From Holosporales bacterium (GTDB lineage: Bacteria; Pseudomonadota; Alphaproteobacteria; RUG11792): a stretch of DNA of 9,483 bases. Location of the stretch: positions 1 to 9,483 of the forward strand of contig JAIRYU010000008.1 of NCBI GenBank assembly GCA_031267545.1, given 5' to 3'. Position 1 is the first letter of the stretch; the number at the start of each line of letters is the position of its first letter. Shown here in pieces: positions 1 through 7,360 of this stretch. A program made the translations under genes and the position numbers. The notes under the pieces were generated by a model that saw only the letters and a program-made list of their open reading frames with translations, searched no databases and was not told where the DNA came from.

Positions 1-720
1 ACCCAGCTTAGTCGCGCAGATCATACTCCGCTGCGTGACGCGTTTATACGAGCGGTAGATGGTCAGCGTATCTGCGAGAGAGTTGTGGGAGGCGAAGTAT
101 TAAGGGATGGAGCGCCGTCGCGATTGCAACGGATAGCGGATGGAACAAAAATATCGGAACTAGCTCCGCTGAGAGACTTGAGGCAGATAAAGAACATTAT
201 AGATACATTCCCAATTAGAGAAAAAAGCGGGAAACTTGTAGTTAACGATATAATAGAGGCGGGCGTAAGGAGTGGAGTAGCGGATTACTACGAAAGGGGG
301 AGAACAGGATTCACGGACCACGCGTATACGACAAGGGAAGCCGCCACAGTAATTCCTCTACTCAGAACCATTGCGACCATACATGGCCTTCAAGCCCTCG
401 CGAGCGTAGGCATAGACGCAAGGGCGCCGCTGTGGACAGTCTCGAACCCCACGGAATTCAAGCGCCTGATAGAGACGGAAGAATGTCTACAGGTTATACG
501 GCGAACAGCCACGTACTGGCAGCAGCTAGGGCTCGACGATCTGGTCCACTTGCTCGCGGGTTGTATCAGAGAATACGACGAAGAGATCGGCAAGTGGATA
601 GTCACGGTGCTGGGCGAAAAGCCGTCGCTAACGAGGCACGCAACTTTTACGTTGAATGCACAAAAAAACGCGGGGTTGAGTAAACGCGCTAGAGAAGTGC
701 AACGCGGCAAATACGCGTGA
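1..720 (+). CDS. Hypothetical protein, 3' part (5' end outside window)
   Basis: The reading frame is open from base 1 to the TGA at 718-720, giving 239 residues with no family I recognise. A GTG at 85 could serve as a start, but the frame continues upstream of it without a stop and no ribosome binding site precedes it, so I treat the gene as cut by the window edge. The protein looks soluble and charged: no signal peptide or membrane segment is visible in the part seen. It has many Arg, Glu and Asp residues, a helical-looking middle part, and a basic tail ending in RGKYA. A short palindrome, ACGCG/CGCGT at 702-718, overlaps its end but is not followed by a T run. The sequence is rich in GCG, CGC and AGG/AGA codons and looks somewhat more GC-rich than the lpt genes. 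It is followed by a 114-base gap before dnaE, which has its own promoter candidate, so it is probably not in one operon with dnaE. Coding status is likely; function is unknown. Confidence 0.65.
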   Translation, partial: TQLSRADHTPLRDAFIRAVDGQRICERVVGGEVLRDGAPSRLQRIADGTKISELAPLRDLRQIKNIIDTFPIREKSGKLVVNDIIEAGVRSGVADYYERGRTGFTDHAYTTREAATVIPLLRTIATIHGLQALASVGIDARAPLWTVSNPTEFKRLIETEECLQVIRRTATYWQQLGLDDLVHLLAGCIREYDEEIGKWIVTVLGEKPSLTRHATFTLNAQKNAGLSKRAREVQRGKYA

Positions 721-777
721 GCCTCGGAGTTGTCGATGCGAGCGGCAGTAGCCTGGTTCTGCAAATTTCACAAAAAG

Positions 778-804
778 TTTACGGCCAGGCGATTGTGATA
801 GAAT
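778..804 (+). promoter_or_regulatory. Candidate extended -10 promoter for dnaE
   Basis: TGATAGAAT at 796-804 matches the extended -10 pattern TGnTATAAT with one mismatch in the hexamer. A weak -35-like TTTACG lies at 778-783, 15 bases upstream of the hexamer. Transcription would begin near 811, leaving a leader of about 24 bases before the GTG of dnaE at 835. The rest of the 721-834 gap shows nothing else I can support. This is pattern matching only. Confidence 0.4.
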
Positions 805-834
805 GAGGCGCGCGCATGGGATTAGTTTTTACTC

Positions 835-3800
835 GTGAATCCATTCATACATCTTCGCGCACATAGCGCATATTCACTGTGCGAGGGAGCCGCGAAGACG
901 GACGCCCTAATTTGCAGGTGCGAACAGCTGCGTATTCCGGCTGTTGCCATAACGGATACTAACAACATGTTTGGCGTTCTCGAATTTTCATTGAAGTGCG
1001 TTACGCGCGGAGTTCAGCCAATCCCAGGAACGTCGCTTGATCTCGCGGCTCGTGACGCGACCGCTCCGATTGTGTTGCTCGCGCAGAATGAGCATGGCTA
1101 CAAAAATCTCATGAAGCTCATGACGCACTTCTATATTGGAAACAAAGACCGTACGTCGATCACACTAGAAAATCTGGCGGAGCTCAGCGGAGGAATCATA
1201 GCGTTGAGCGGCGGAGCTAGGGGAACGGCAGGGACCCTCTTCATGAATAACAAACGCGAGGAGGCGCTGAGCTCATTGCGAGATTTAAGCGCAATCTTTC
1301 AGGATCGTTTTTATGTAGAGATTTCGCGAATGAGAGAACCCGGAGAAAACGAGACCGAACCGTTTTTCATCGATTTTGCAATTCAGAACAATATACCGCT
1401 CGTAGCAACGAACGAAGTGTATTTCCTGGATAGGTCGATGCATGCCGCTCACGACGCGCTGATATGCATCGCCGACGGAACTTACCTAACGGCAGAAGAA
1501 AGGAGGAGGGTTACCGACGAACACTATCTCAAGACTTCCGACGAAATGTTCGAGTTGTTCAGCGACGTCAAGGAGGCCGCGGAAAACACATCCGTCATCG
1601 CGCGGAGGTGCTCGTTCTTCCCAGAGACCGTACCTCCTGTTTTCCCAAAATTTGAGGGTCTTTCTCCAGAGGAAGAAGCGGATGAGTTGGAAAGATCGTC
1701 GCAGGATGGACTGTTCCGCAGAATGTGCGTATTAAGCTCGTCCTCCGATACGGGCACAAAGCCGACTGTACCAGATCAATACGCCGACAGGCTGCGGTAC
1801 GAACTTTCGCTAATCAAATCTACGGGATTCAGCGGATATTTTTTGGTCGTTTCTGATTTCGTGAGATGGGCAAAGGATAACGGCATTCCGGTTGGCCCGG
1901 GCAGGGGATCCGGGGCGGGGTCTCTCGTGGCGTGGAGCCTCAACATTACGGATCTAGATCCGATAAGATATGAATTGCTCTTCGAGAGATTCATCAACCC
2001 AGAGCGCGTTTCCCTCCCAGATTTCGATATTGATTTTTGCCAGGAACGACGCGACGAGGTTATAAGGTACGTACGGAACAAATATGGAAACGACAGAGTA
2101 GCGCACATCATAACGTTTGGAAAACTCCAGGCAAGGGCGGTTATCCGCGACGTTGGACGGGTAATGCAGATGCCGTACGGGCAGGTGGATAAAATTTCGA
2201 AGCTAGTTCCTCAAAATGCGGTGAACCCCGTAGACTTAACGCAAGCTCTAGAAGTAGAGCCGCTAATCCGTAGCATGATGGAATCTGACGATAATGTCGC
2301 GACCCTGATAAATACGAGTCTCCAATTAGAGGGACTGTATCGCCATGCATCGCTGCACGCCGCCGGTGTCGTTATTGGCAATGATCCAATCGACACGATG
2401 GTTCCGTTATATTCCGATGGAGAATCGGAGCTGGCAATCACGCAGATTAACATGAAGTATATAGAATCTGCCGGACTTATAAAATTTGATTTTCTGGGAT
2501 TGAAGACTCTGACGGTTATTAAAAACGCATGTGACCTTATCAAAAAACACAGGGGACTGGATCTCGATATTTCTACGATTGATCTCGACGATGGCAATAC
2601 GTTTAAACTGCTGTGCGACGTCGATGTGGTCGGTGTGTTTCAACTTGAAAGCGCCGGGATGAAGGACGTTATTCAGAAACTCAAACCGGACAACATCGAA
2701 GATATCATTGCTCTTGTGGCGCTATATCGCCCTGGACCAATGGATAATATCCCAACATATATTTCTAGAAAACACAAAATGGAGCAGGTTGAGTATATCC
2801 ATCCGCTCCTCGAGCCGATTTTGAAGAGCACATACGGGATCATGATATATCAGGAGCAGGTTATAAAGGTAGCTCAAGAGATGGGCGGGTTCAGCCCGGG
2901 AGCAGCCGATATCCTGCGTCGCGCAATGGGTAAAAAAATTAAGGAAGAAATGGCAAAAAACCAGAAAGCATTTGTTGACGGCGCAAAGAAGAAAGGAATC
3001 AGCGCAGATATAGCCGAACAAACATTCGCCCTCGTCGGCAAATTCGCCGGGTACGGATTCAACAGATCGCATGCTACCGGGTACGCGTTGATATCTTACC
3101 AGACTGCGTATCTGAAGGCCAATTACAGAAGAGAGTTTTATATAGCGTCAATGAATGTCGATATCGTCCATTCGGAGAAGGTTTCTAAATTCGTCCAGGA
3201 CGCAAGGCGGTCCGGCGTCGACGTACTCCCTCCAGACGTCAATATCTCTGACGAGTATTTTACGGCCGATGGAGATAACGCAATCAGATATGCGCTCGGC
3301 AGCCTGAAGGGGTGTGGGGTACTCGCCATGCGCAATATTGTTTGCGAGAGAGAAAAGAATGGAAAGTTTAAGGATATCTTCGACTTTTTCAGGAGGATTA
3401 AACTCGGCAAAATTTCATCGCGTTGCGTAGAGATTCTTGCGCTGAGCGGGGCGTTTGATTCGATACATAACAACCGTAGACAGATTGTTGAATCATTGGA
3501 TCAGCTTTCAAAACTTGGCGGCGACGCGGAAGAATCCAAAGCCGGACAGAGATCGCTATTTGCCGCATATCCAACTTACGAATGTGAATTAAAGGAAGTT
3601 CAGGAGTGGAATGTTATCGAAAAATTGGATCACGAAATGAGCGCAGTCGGATTTTATCTCAGCGCTCATCCTATGGATATATACTCAGCTTTTCTCCATC
3701 GATTTAATATCGTACGTAGTAAGGAATTTCGAACGCGCGGTTGCGACGCAATAACTACGGCTGGCATTATTATCGCCAGGCAAGAAAGGTTTTCTAAGAA

Positions 3801-4218
3801 CGGTCACCAGAAGTATGCATTTATTACTGTTTCAGATCAGGACGGAGCTTTTGAGGTTACTATCTTTCCGAAGCTGTATGCCGATGTGAAAGAGATTATA
3901 ACGGTGGGCGCGGCGGTTTTAGTGGAGGCTGAGGTAAAGCAGGAAGCGGAGAATACGAAACTTCTCGGCCTTTCCGTAAGAAGCGTCGATTCCATAATAC
4001 GGAAGCAAAGATTGTACATTTATCTCGATGAATCTGCCAACGTAGATGCGCTGAGCGATATGTTGAACGACCTCGAAGACGGCGACAACAGTATATCGTT
4101 CCTCGTTCCAAACGCTAATGGCCGAATGACCGAAATCGAAACAAAATACAAGAAGGCAATATCCATCTTTGACAGAGAAAAGATATCGAAGATACCGGGC
4201 GTTAGCCTCAACAAGTAA
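835..4218 (+). CDS. dnaE: DNA polymerase III alpha subunit DnaE
   Basis: This is the catalytic subunit of the replicative polymerase, extending DNA 5' to 3' at the fork with the beta clamp and a separate proofreading subunit. The 1127 residues are near the usual DnaE1 length. The N-terminal PHP domain begins FIHLRAHSAYS. Positions equivalent to two metal-binding histidines of active PHP domains are Arg8 and Thr42, as in E. coli (Arg, Phe), so built-in proofreading is unlikely and a DnaQ-type epsilon is expected elsewhere. Palm motifs follow: PGRGSGAGSLVAW, then PDFDIDF with Asp396 and Asp398, and KFDFLGLKTLT with Asp552, matching the E. coli catalytic triad 401/403/555. Fingers (from about residue 630) include YRPGPMDNIP. 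QRSLF at 905-909 fits the beta-clamp binding motif. An OB domain spans about 959-1045, then a short C-terminal tail. GTG at 835 is the first possible start after an in-frame TAG at 823 and gives the family's normal N-terminus; its ribosome binding site is weak. The gene is intact. It converges on rnhA with 10 bases between stops. Confidence 0.97.
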   Translation: MNPFIHLRAHSAYSLCEGAAKTDALICRCEQLRIPAVAITDTNNMFGVLEFSLKCVTRGVQPIPGTSLDLAARDATAPIVLLAQNEHGYKNLMKLMTHFYIGNKDRTSITLENLAELSGGIIALSGGARGTAGTLFMNNKREEALSSLRDLSAIFQDRFYVEISRMREPGENETEPFFIDFAIQNNIPLVATNEVYFLDRSMHAAHDALICIADGTYLTAEERRRVTDEHYLKTSDEMFELFSDVKEAAENTSVIARRCSFFPETVPPVFPKFEGLSPEEEADELERSSQDGLFRRMCVLSSSSDTGTKPTVPDQYADRLRYELSLIKSTGFSGYFLVVSDFVRWAKDNGIPVGPGRGSGAGSLVAWSLNITDLDPIRYELLFERFINPERVSLPDFDIDFCQERRDEVIRYVRNKYGNDRVAHIITFGKLQARAVIRDVGRVMQMPYGQVDKISKLVPQNAVNPVDLTQALEVEPLIRSMMESDDNVATLINTSLQLEGLYRHASLHAAGVVIGNDPIDTMVPLYSDGESELAITQINMKYIESAGLIKFDFLGLKTLTVIKNACDLIKKHRGLDLDISTIDLDDGNTFKLLCDVDVVGVFQLESAGMKDVIQKLKPDNIEDIIALVALYRPGPMDNIPTYISRKHKMEQVEYIHPLLEPILKSTYGIMIYQEQVIKVAQEMGGFSPGAADILRRAMGKKIKEEMAKNQKAFVDGAKKKGISADIAEQTFALVGKFAGYGFNRSHATGYALISYQTAYLKANYRREFYIASMNVDIVHSEKVSKFVQDARRSGVDVLPPDVNISDEYFTADGDNAIRYALGSLKGCGVLAMRNIVCEREKNGKFKDIFDFFRRIKLGKISSRCVEILALSGAFDSIHNNRRQIVESLDQLSKLGGDAEESKAGQRSLFAAYPTYECELKEVQEWNVIEKLDHEMSAVGFYLSAHPMDIYSAFLHRFNIVRSKEFRTRGCDAITTAGIIIARQERFSKNGHQKYAFITVSDQDGAFEVTIFPKLYADVKEIITVGAAVLVEAEVKQEAENTKLLGLSVRSVDSIIRKQRLYIYLDESANVDALSDMLNDLEDGDNSISFLVPNANGRMTEIETKYKKAISIFDREKISKIPGVSLNK

Positions 4219-4228
4219 AGGCGAACTA

Positions 4229-4750
4229 CTAATCGGAGACTAGATCGTCTTTCATATACGCTCCGACGATTGCGCTCCTGGCAACGAAGTCGGCGTTGTT
4301 GTTGTTTGCGCAGTCGGAGTGTCCCTTGACCCATTTCCAATTTACAGTACGGTCCTCTGTTAAGGCCGCAAGTTCTTTCCAGAAATCTTGATTTTTTACT
4401 GGCGCTCCAGACGCTGATTTCCAATTGTTTGTAAGCCAAGTTTTTACCCAGCTGGTTATCCCGTTTTTCACATACGAGCTGTCAGTGTACAGTATGATTT
4501 CTATGCTATCGGGCATCGCCTTTATCGCCTCAATTGCCGCTCTAAGCTCCATTCGATTGTTCGTAGTCATTTTCTCAAATCCGGAGATACACGATCGTTT
4601 GTCCCTGAAAACGAATATCGCGCCCCATCCACCGGGGCCTGGATTTCCCAAGCACGATCCATCCGTATAAATTTCGATGCGATCACCGGGCGTTAGGCCC
4701 TTCAAGAATTCGTCAAGTTCCACATCGCCTACGTCAAATTTTCCCTTCAC
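4229..4750 (-). CDS. rnhA: Ribonuclease HI
   Basis: The enzyme cuts the RNA strand of RNA-DNA hybrids, clearing R-loops and primer RNA in the cytoplasm. Of 173 residues, the core begins at IYTDGSCLGNPGPGGWGAI. The four carboxylates are visible: Asp30, Glu68 (in TTNNRMELRA), Asp90 (in YTDSSY) and Asp154, with the catalytic-loop His144 in VKGHS exactly ten residues before Asp154, as in E. coli (His124/Asp134). A basic, Trp-rich segment (SWVKTWLTNNWK) corresponds to the substrate-binding handle region. The GTG start at 4750 is preceded by GAGGA six bases away, so the start is well supported. It adds about 20 acidic residues (MKGKFDVGDVELDEFLKGL) before the fold compared with E. coli RNase HI. 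The gene lies 37 bases after the zinc-ribbon protein on the same strand and may be cotranscribed with it; its stop is 10 bases from the dnaE stop on the other strand. Confidence 0.96.
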   Translation of the reverse strand: MKGKFDVGDVELDEFLKGLTPGDRIEIYTDGSCLGNPGPGGWGAIFVFRDKRSCISGFEKMTTNNRMELRAAIEAIKAMPDSIEIILYTDSSYVKNGITSWVKTWLTNNWKSASGAPVKNQDFWKELAALTEDRTVNWKWVKGHSDCANNNNADFVARSAIVGAYMKDDLVSD

Positions 4751-4787
4751 CGTGCGTCCTCAAAAAAACATAATCAAATTTGCCGTT

Positions 4788-5453
4788 CTAAAAAATTAAC
4801 ACCTTCACCCGCATGTTTTTAATTTCACCGGGGACACTATGGTTCGTAGAAAACTCTACCTGCCGCCCAGGCGGTATGGAGCTGGCCTCCGGCTCGCTCG
4901 TCCATGACAATATTTCCGAACTCCCGTCGGAGACAATAACCTTAATACTGTTTATGCGGGCTGTTACCATGTCATCGTTTACCACGACCCCAGTTACTGT
5001 AATGTTAGCGCCAATGACAGAATATTTCACGTCCGCAACTGAAATTTTGGGGACGGAGCTTTCGAAGGTACGGCGAGCCTTAGAAATGATGTAGTCGTAA
5101 AACATGCCTCTATTAAGGTACAGCTCATACGCGCACGTTGCAATTACGATGAACACTGCGACTTTTGTTATATTGAACTTCCGGCGCTTAACGTTTCTGA
5201 CAATTTTTCTTTTACCGGTAAGCGAAGATAGCCTATCAATCCGCGCTTGACGGTCGGCCGTGAGCGGAGCGTTGAATGCTAGATCTACCTCTGTGTTTTT
5301 GAGCCACCATTTTTTGTGACATTTATAGCACCTGAGCCACCACCCATATCCCAGATTTTCATCGCCGGACGGATTACGTAGCAACTCCGCGCCGACATTG
5401 TAGAGACAGCCACAATACGGGCATTTAACATTCACGTTGCAATACCACAACAC
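4788..5453 (-). CDS. MJ0042-type zinc-ribbon, single-pass membrane protein
   Basis: The N-terminal zinc ribbon has CPYC (Cys11, Cys14) and CYKC (Cys42, Cys45), numbered from the GTG at 5453. It is followed by a linker, a strongly basic stretch (residues 81-92) and one membrane segment at about 95-113, so the ribbon should be cytoplasmic and the C-terminal half periplasmic. The C-terminal beta-rich part (about 135-221, ISVADVKYSVIGANITVTG... SIPPGRQVEFS) resembles the DUF3426-type domain that often follows MJ0042 ribbons in alphaproteobacteria. The biochemical role of this family is not established. Relatives usually begin a few residues before CPxC, so the in-frame GTG at 5435 (MNVKCPYC) may be the true start; neither start has a clear ribosome binding site, but the promoter candidate upstream leaves a more reasonable leader for 5435. 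It is the first gene of a probable pair with rnhA and is divergent from lptC. Confidence 0.85.
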   Translation of the reverse strand: MLWYCNVNVKCPYCGCLYNVGAELLRNPSGDENLGYGWWLRCYKCHKKWWLKNTEVDLAFNAPLTADRQARIDRLSSLTGKRKIVRNVKRRKFNITKVAVFIVIATCAYELYLNRGMFYDYIISKARRTFESSVPKISVADVKYSVIGANITVTGVVVNDDMVTARINSIKVIVSDGSSEILSWTSEPEASSIPPGRQVEFSTNHSVPGEIKNMRVKVLIF

Positions 5454-5471
5454 GGAGGGCGCGTACCTATA

Positions 5472-5499
5472 ATAATATATTTCAAAATGAAATTTTCAA
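5472..5499 (-). promoter_or_regulatory. Candidate promoter for the zinc-ribbon gene
   Basis: Reading the minus strand, TTGAAA (complement of 5494-5499) and TATTAT (complement of 5472-5477) match the -35 and -10 hexamers with one mismatch each and a 16-base spacer. Transcription would begin near 5465, leaving a leader of about 12 bases to the GTG at 5453 or about 30 to the GTG at 5435. The stretch is AT-rich, so chance matches are possible. Confidence 0.35.
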
Positions 5500-5539
5500 G
5501 GATTTCGTATTTCATCGTATGGCGATATTGTTTATACTA

Positions 5540-5548
5540 TGGTATACT
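5540..5548 (+). promoter_or_regulatory. Candidate extended -10 promoter for lptCAB
   Basis: TGGTATACT at 5540-5548 fits the extended -10 pattern TGnTATAAT with one mismatch. A second TATACT lies ten bases upstream at 5533-5538. Neither has a good -35 hexamer. Initiation about seven bases after the first would fall at or near 5555, giving a leader of about 38 bases before the lptC GTG. The region is shared with the divergent zinc-ribbon promoter, so the two transcription units could influence each other. Confidence 0.4.
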
Positions 5549-5592
5549 GCCGGTATGGCTTGCCACGTTGGCGTTTATAGTAATTCGAAACA

Positions 5593-6114
5593 GTGATATT
5601 AAGATTTTGCAAATTTCTTGTATTGTTATTGGTTGGATGCGTTGTCACGTTTTATGTAATTAAAGTACAGAACACAGGCGATGACGTTACTGGAATCAAG
5701 GAGCTTTCAACTAACGGGCAATCAATCACCTTTAGGAGAAGCGTGAACGGCCAGCTTGTCATTGTTAAGGCTGACCGGGCGAGATTGGGAACTGGAGGGA
5801 CTGTACGGCTAGAAAACGTTCGAGCAACCCTCAAAAAGAGAGATGGCGAGATGTTTATGAATTGTGACGTGTGTATATTTGATAAAAAGCGCAAGAAGGC
5901 ATATTTGTCAAAAAACGTGATTATAAAATCAACCGACTTTTGCTGTAACACAGAGTCTGTGGTTGTTGATTTTGTGAGTAATTCGATCACGGGGAACTCC
6001 AAGCTACACGGGACGAAGACTGGGATGCGATTCACTTCCAGCGGATTTTGCATACGTCCTGACGGCCGGATAACCATGAACCGTATGAAGATAAAGGGGA
6101 GAGTGAAGAGGTGA
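5593..6114 (+). CDS. lptC: LPS export protein LptC
   Basis: LptC is the bitopic inner-membrane partner of the LptBFG transporter and passes LPS to LptA. The 173 residues fit the family: an N-terminal membrane segment (about 8-23, FLVLLLVGCVVTFYVI), then a periplasmic beta-jellyroll-like repeat region (ISFRR-like strand, VKADRARLGTGGTVRLENVRATL, KKAYLSKNVIIKSTD, SVVVDFVSNSITG). The call rests on this architecture, the length and the position directly before lptA and lptB. GTG at 5593 is the first start after an in-frame TAA at 5581; there is no ribosome binding site, and the GTG overlaps a TGA of a short upstream frame as GTGA. The 3' end overlaps lptA by four bases, again GTGA, suggesting translational coupling. 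The periplasmic part carries five cysteines (91, 94, 117, 118, 153), which is unusual for LptC and could allow disulfides. Confidence 0.88.
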   Translation: MILRFCKFLVLLLVGCVVTFYVIKVQNTGDDVTGIKELSTNGQSITFRRSVNGQLVIVKADRARLGTGGTVRLENVRATLKKRDGEMFMNCDVCIFDKKRKKAYLSKNVIIKSTDFCCNTESVVVDFVSNSITGNSKLHGTKTGMRFTSSGFCIRPDGRITMNRMKIKGRVKR

Positions 6115-6575
6115 TTCAATTTTGGCGCGCTGTAATCCTATCTCTTGCCATTGCTATCTTTTGCACAAACGGATTGCCATCGGAGTACCTCGAGACGAGC
6201 GCCGATGAAGTATCGATAGACGTGAAAAACGGGACCCAAACGCTTACTGGAAACGTTGTTGTAACATACAACGGCAAAATTTTTAACGCGTCCACGATCG
6301 TTATTCGTCAGATCGGCGAAAGAATACAGGAGATTGTTGCCACAGGCGGTATTGTGTTTAACGACGATGGAACTACGGCTACGGCCGATAGATGTATGTA
6401 CAATCGGAAGACCGTTGCTTTTTGCGGAAATGTCGTCGTTAGTAACGACGAATTTGGAACTGTTCATGCGAGTAACGCTACCTACGATCTTGCAACAAAA
6501 AAAATGAAACTTACATCGAAAGGTGTAGTACGATTGACGCTGAGTCCGAGCAGAGAAGCCAAGATTTTTAAGTAG
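6111..6575 (+). CDS. lptA: LPS transport periplasmic protein LptA
   Basis: LptA forms the periplasmic bridge that carries LPS from LptC to the outer-membrane LptD. The 154-residue product begins with a signal peptide (residues 1 to about 22, hydrophobic core VILSLAIAIFC), followed by an OstA/LptA-type beta domain: SADEVSIDVKNGTQTLTGNVVVTYNG, IQEIVATGGIVFNDDGTTATADRCMYNR, AFCGNVVVSNDEFGTVHASNATYDLATKKMKL. The alternation of short strands with TGNV/GNVVV turns is characteristic of this fold. The GTG start sits in a GTGA overlap with the lptC stop, which points to coupled translation. lptB begins nine bases after the TAG. The protein is a little shorter than E. coli LptA (185 residues), with only a short basic tail. 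Confidence 0.92.
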   Translation: MIQFWRAVILSLAIAIFCTNGLPSEYLETSADEVSIDVKNGTQTLTGNVVVTYNGKIFNASTIVIRQIGERIQEIVATGGIVFNDDGTTATADRCMYNRKTVAFCGNVVVSNDEFGTVHASNATYDLATKKMKLTSKGVVRLTLSPSREAKIFK

Positions 6576-6584
6576 TAAGCATAG

Positions 6585-7313
6585 ATGTTGCTTGAAGCTC
6601 GCAATATATCGAAATCATTTAAGGACAGAGTTATTTTGAACGATGTAAGTTTATCGTTTAACGTAGGAGAAATAGTAGGACTTCTTGGGCCAAACGGGGC
6701 TGGCAAAACCACGTTATTTTTGATTCTGTCCGGGATTGCTAAAGCTACTTCCGGCGATATTGTGTTGGCCGGTAGGAAAATTACGTCGCTCAGGATGTAT
6801 CAGAAAGCAAGAGCCGGTCTTGTATATCTACCGCAGGATCCGTCGATATTTCGCAATTTATCAGTAGAAGATAACATTAGGGCAATCTTGCAAATTAGGA
6901 AGCTTCCAAGAGAGGATATCGAAACTAGCGTTAATGAATTGCTTGAGGCTTTTTCGATAGAGCATCTGCGTAAATCCAAGGCTACGTTGTTATCCGGAGG
7001 AGAGCGTAGGAAGCTTGAAATAGCTCGCGCTCTTGCAACTCGGCCGTCGTTTTTAATGTTAGACGAGCCGTTCTCCGGGGTAGATCCAATATCGATATGC
7101 GATATCGTAGAAATAATTAAAAATCTTAAAGCCTCTAAGATTGGAGTTATCCTAACGGATCATAACGTTGTGGAAACGCTGAAGGTTATAGACCGCGGAT
7201 ACGTCATTGCTGGCGGACGTATTTTAGCGGACGGACCGTCAAGTGAGATTTCTGAGAATAAGGACGTGAGAATGCGATATCTTGGCGATACGTTTACTAG
7301 AGCTGGCTGGTAA
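6585..7313 (+). CDS. lptB: LPS export ABC transporter ATPase LptB
   Basis: LptB is the cytoplasmic ATPase that, as a dimer with LptF and LptG, extracts LPS from the inner membrane. All ABC motifs are intact in 242 residues: Walker A GPNGAGKT at 35-42 (Lys41), Q-loop Gln84 in YLPQD, signature LSGGE at 136-140, Walker B FLMLDE with Asp160 and Glu161, D-loop SGVD, and switch His193 in TDHN. Length and sequence fit LptB (E. coli 241) rather than a generic ABC protein: YLPQDPSIFRNLSVEDNI and the C-terminal GPSSEI...YLG region are typical. ATG at 6585 gives the usual short N-terminus (MLLEARNISKSFKDR); the ribosome binding site is weak. It ends the lptCAB cluster; lptF and lptG are not in the window. 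A convergent pilin-like gene begins its 3' end 47 bases later. Confidence 0.97.
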   Translation: MLLEARNISKSFKDRVILNDVSLSFNVGEIVGLLGPNGAGKTTLFLILSGIAKATSGDIVLAGRKITSLRMYQKARAGLVYLPQDPSIFRNLSVEDNIRAILQIRKLPREDIETSVNELLEAFSIEHLRKSKATLLSGGERRKLEIARALATRPSFLMLDEPFSGVDPISICDIVEIIKNLKASKIGVILTDHNVVETLKVIDRGYVIAGGRILADGPSSEISENKDVRMRYLGDTFTRAGW

Positions 7314-7360
7314 ATTTATATCGTGTTTCTGACGTACTGCTATTGCGCGTAGTAATCGGG

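Noticed and set aside
702..718. Hairpin ACGCG/CGCGT at the end of the left gene as a terminator
   Set aside because: The stem is only five pairs, lies inside the coding end, and no T run follows.
390..764. 124-codon minus-strand frame opposite the left gene
   Set aside because: No recognisable domain or ribosome binding site, and the plus-strand frame is open for the whole 720 bases.
5487..5663. 58-codon ATG frame (MKFSRISYFIVWRYC...) overlapping the start of lptC
   Set aside because: It has no ribosome binding site, overlaps 71 bases of lptC, and its hydrophobic character can come from reading the AU-rich membrane-segment coding region in another frame.
6144..6170. Lipoprotein signal in LptA at Cys18
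   Set aside because: The residue before Cys is Phe (AIFC), which does not fit a lipobox; an ordinary signal peptide is more likely.
7314..7360. Terminator between lptB and the convergent pilin-like gene
   Set aside because: Only short imperfect complementarity (TACTGC...GCGTAGTA) is seen, without T runs on either strand.
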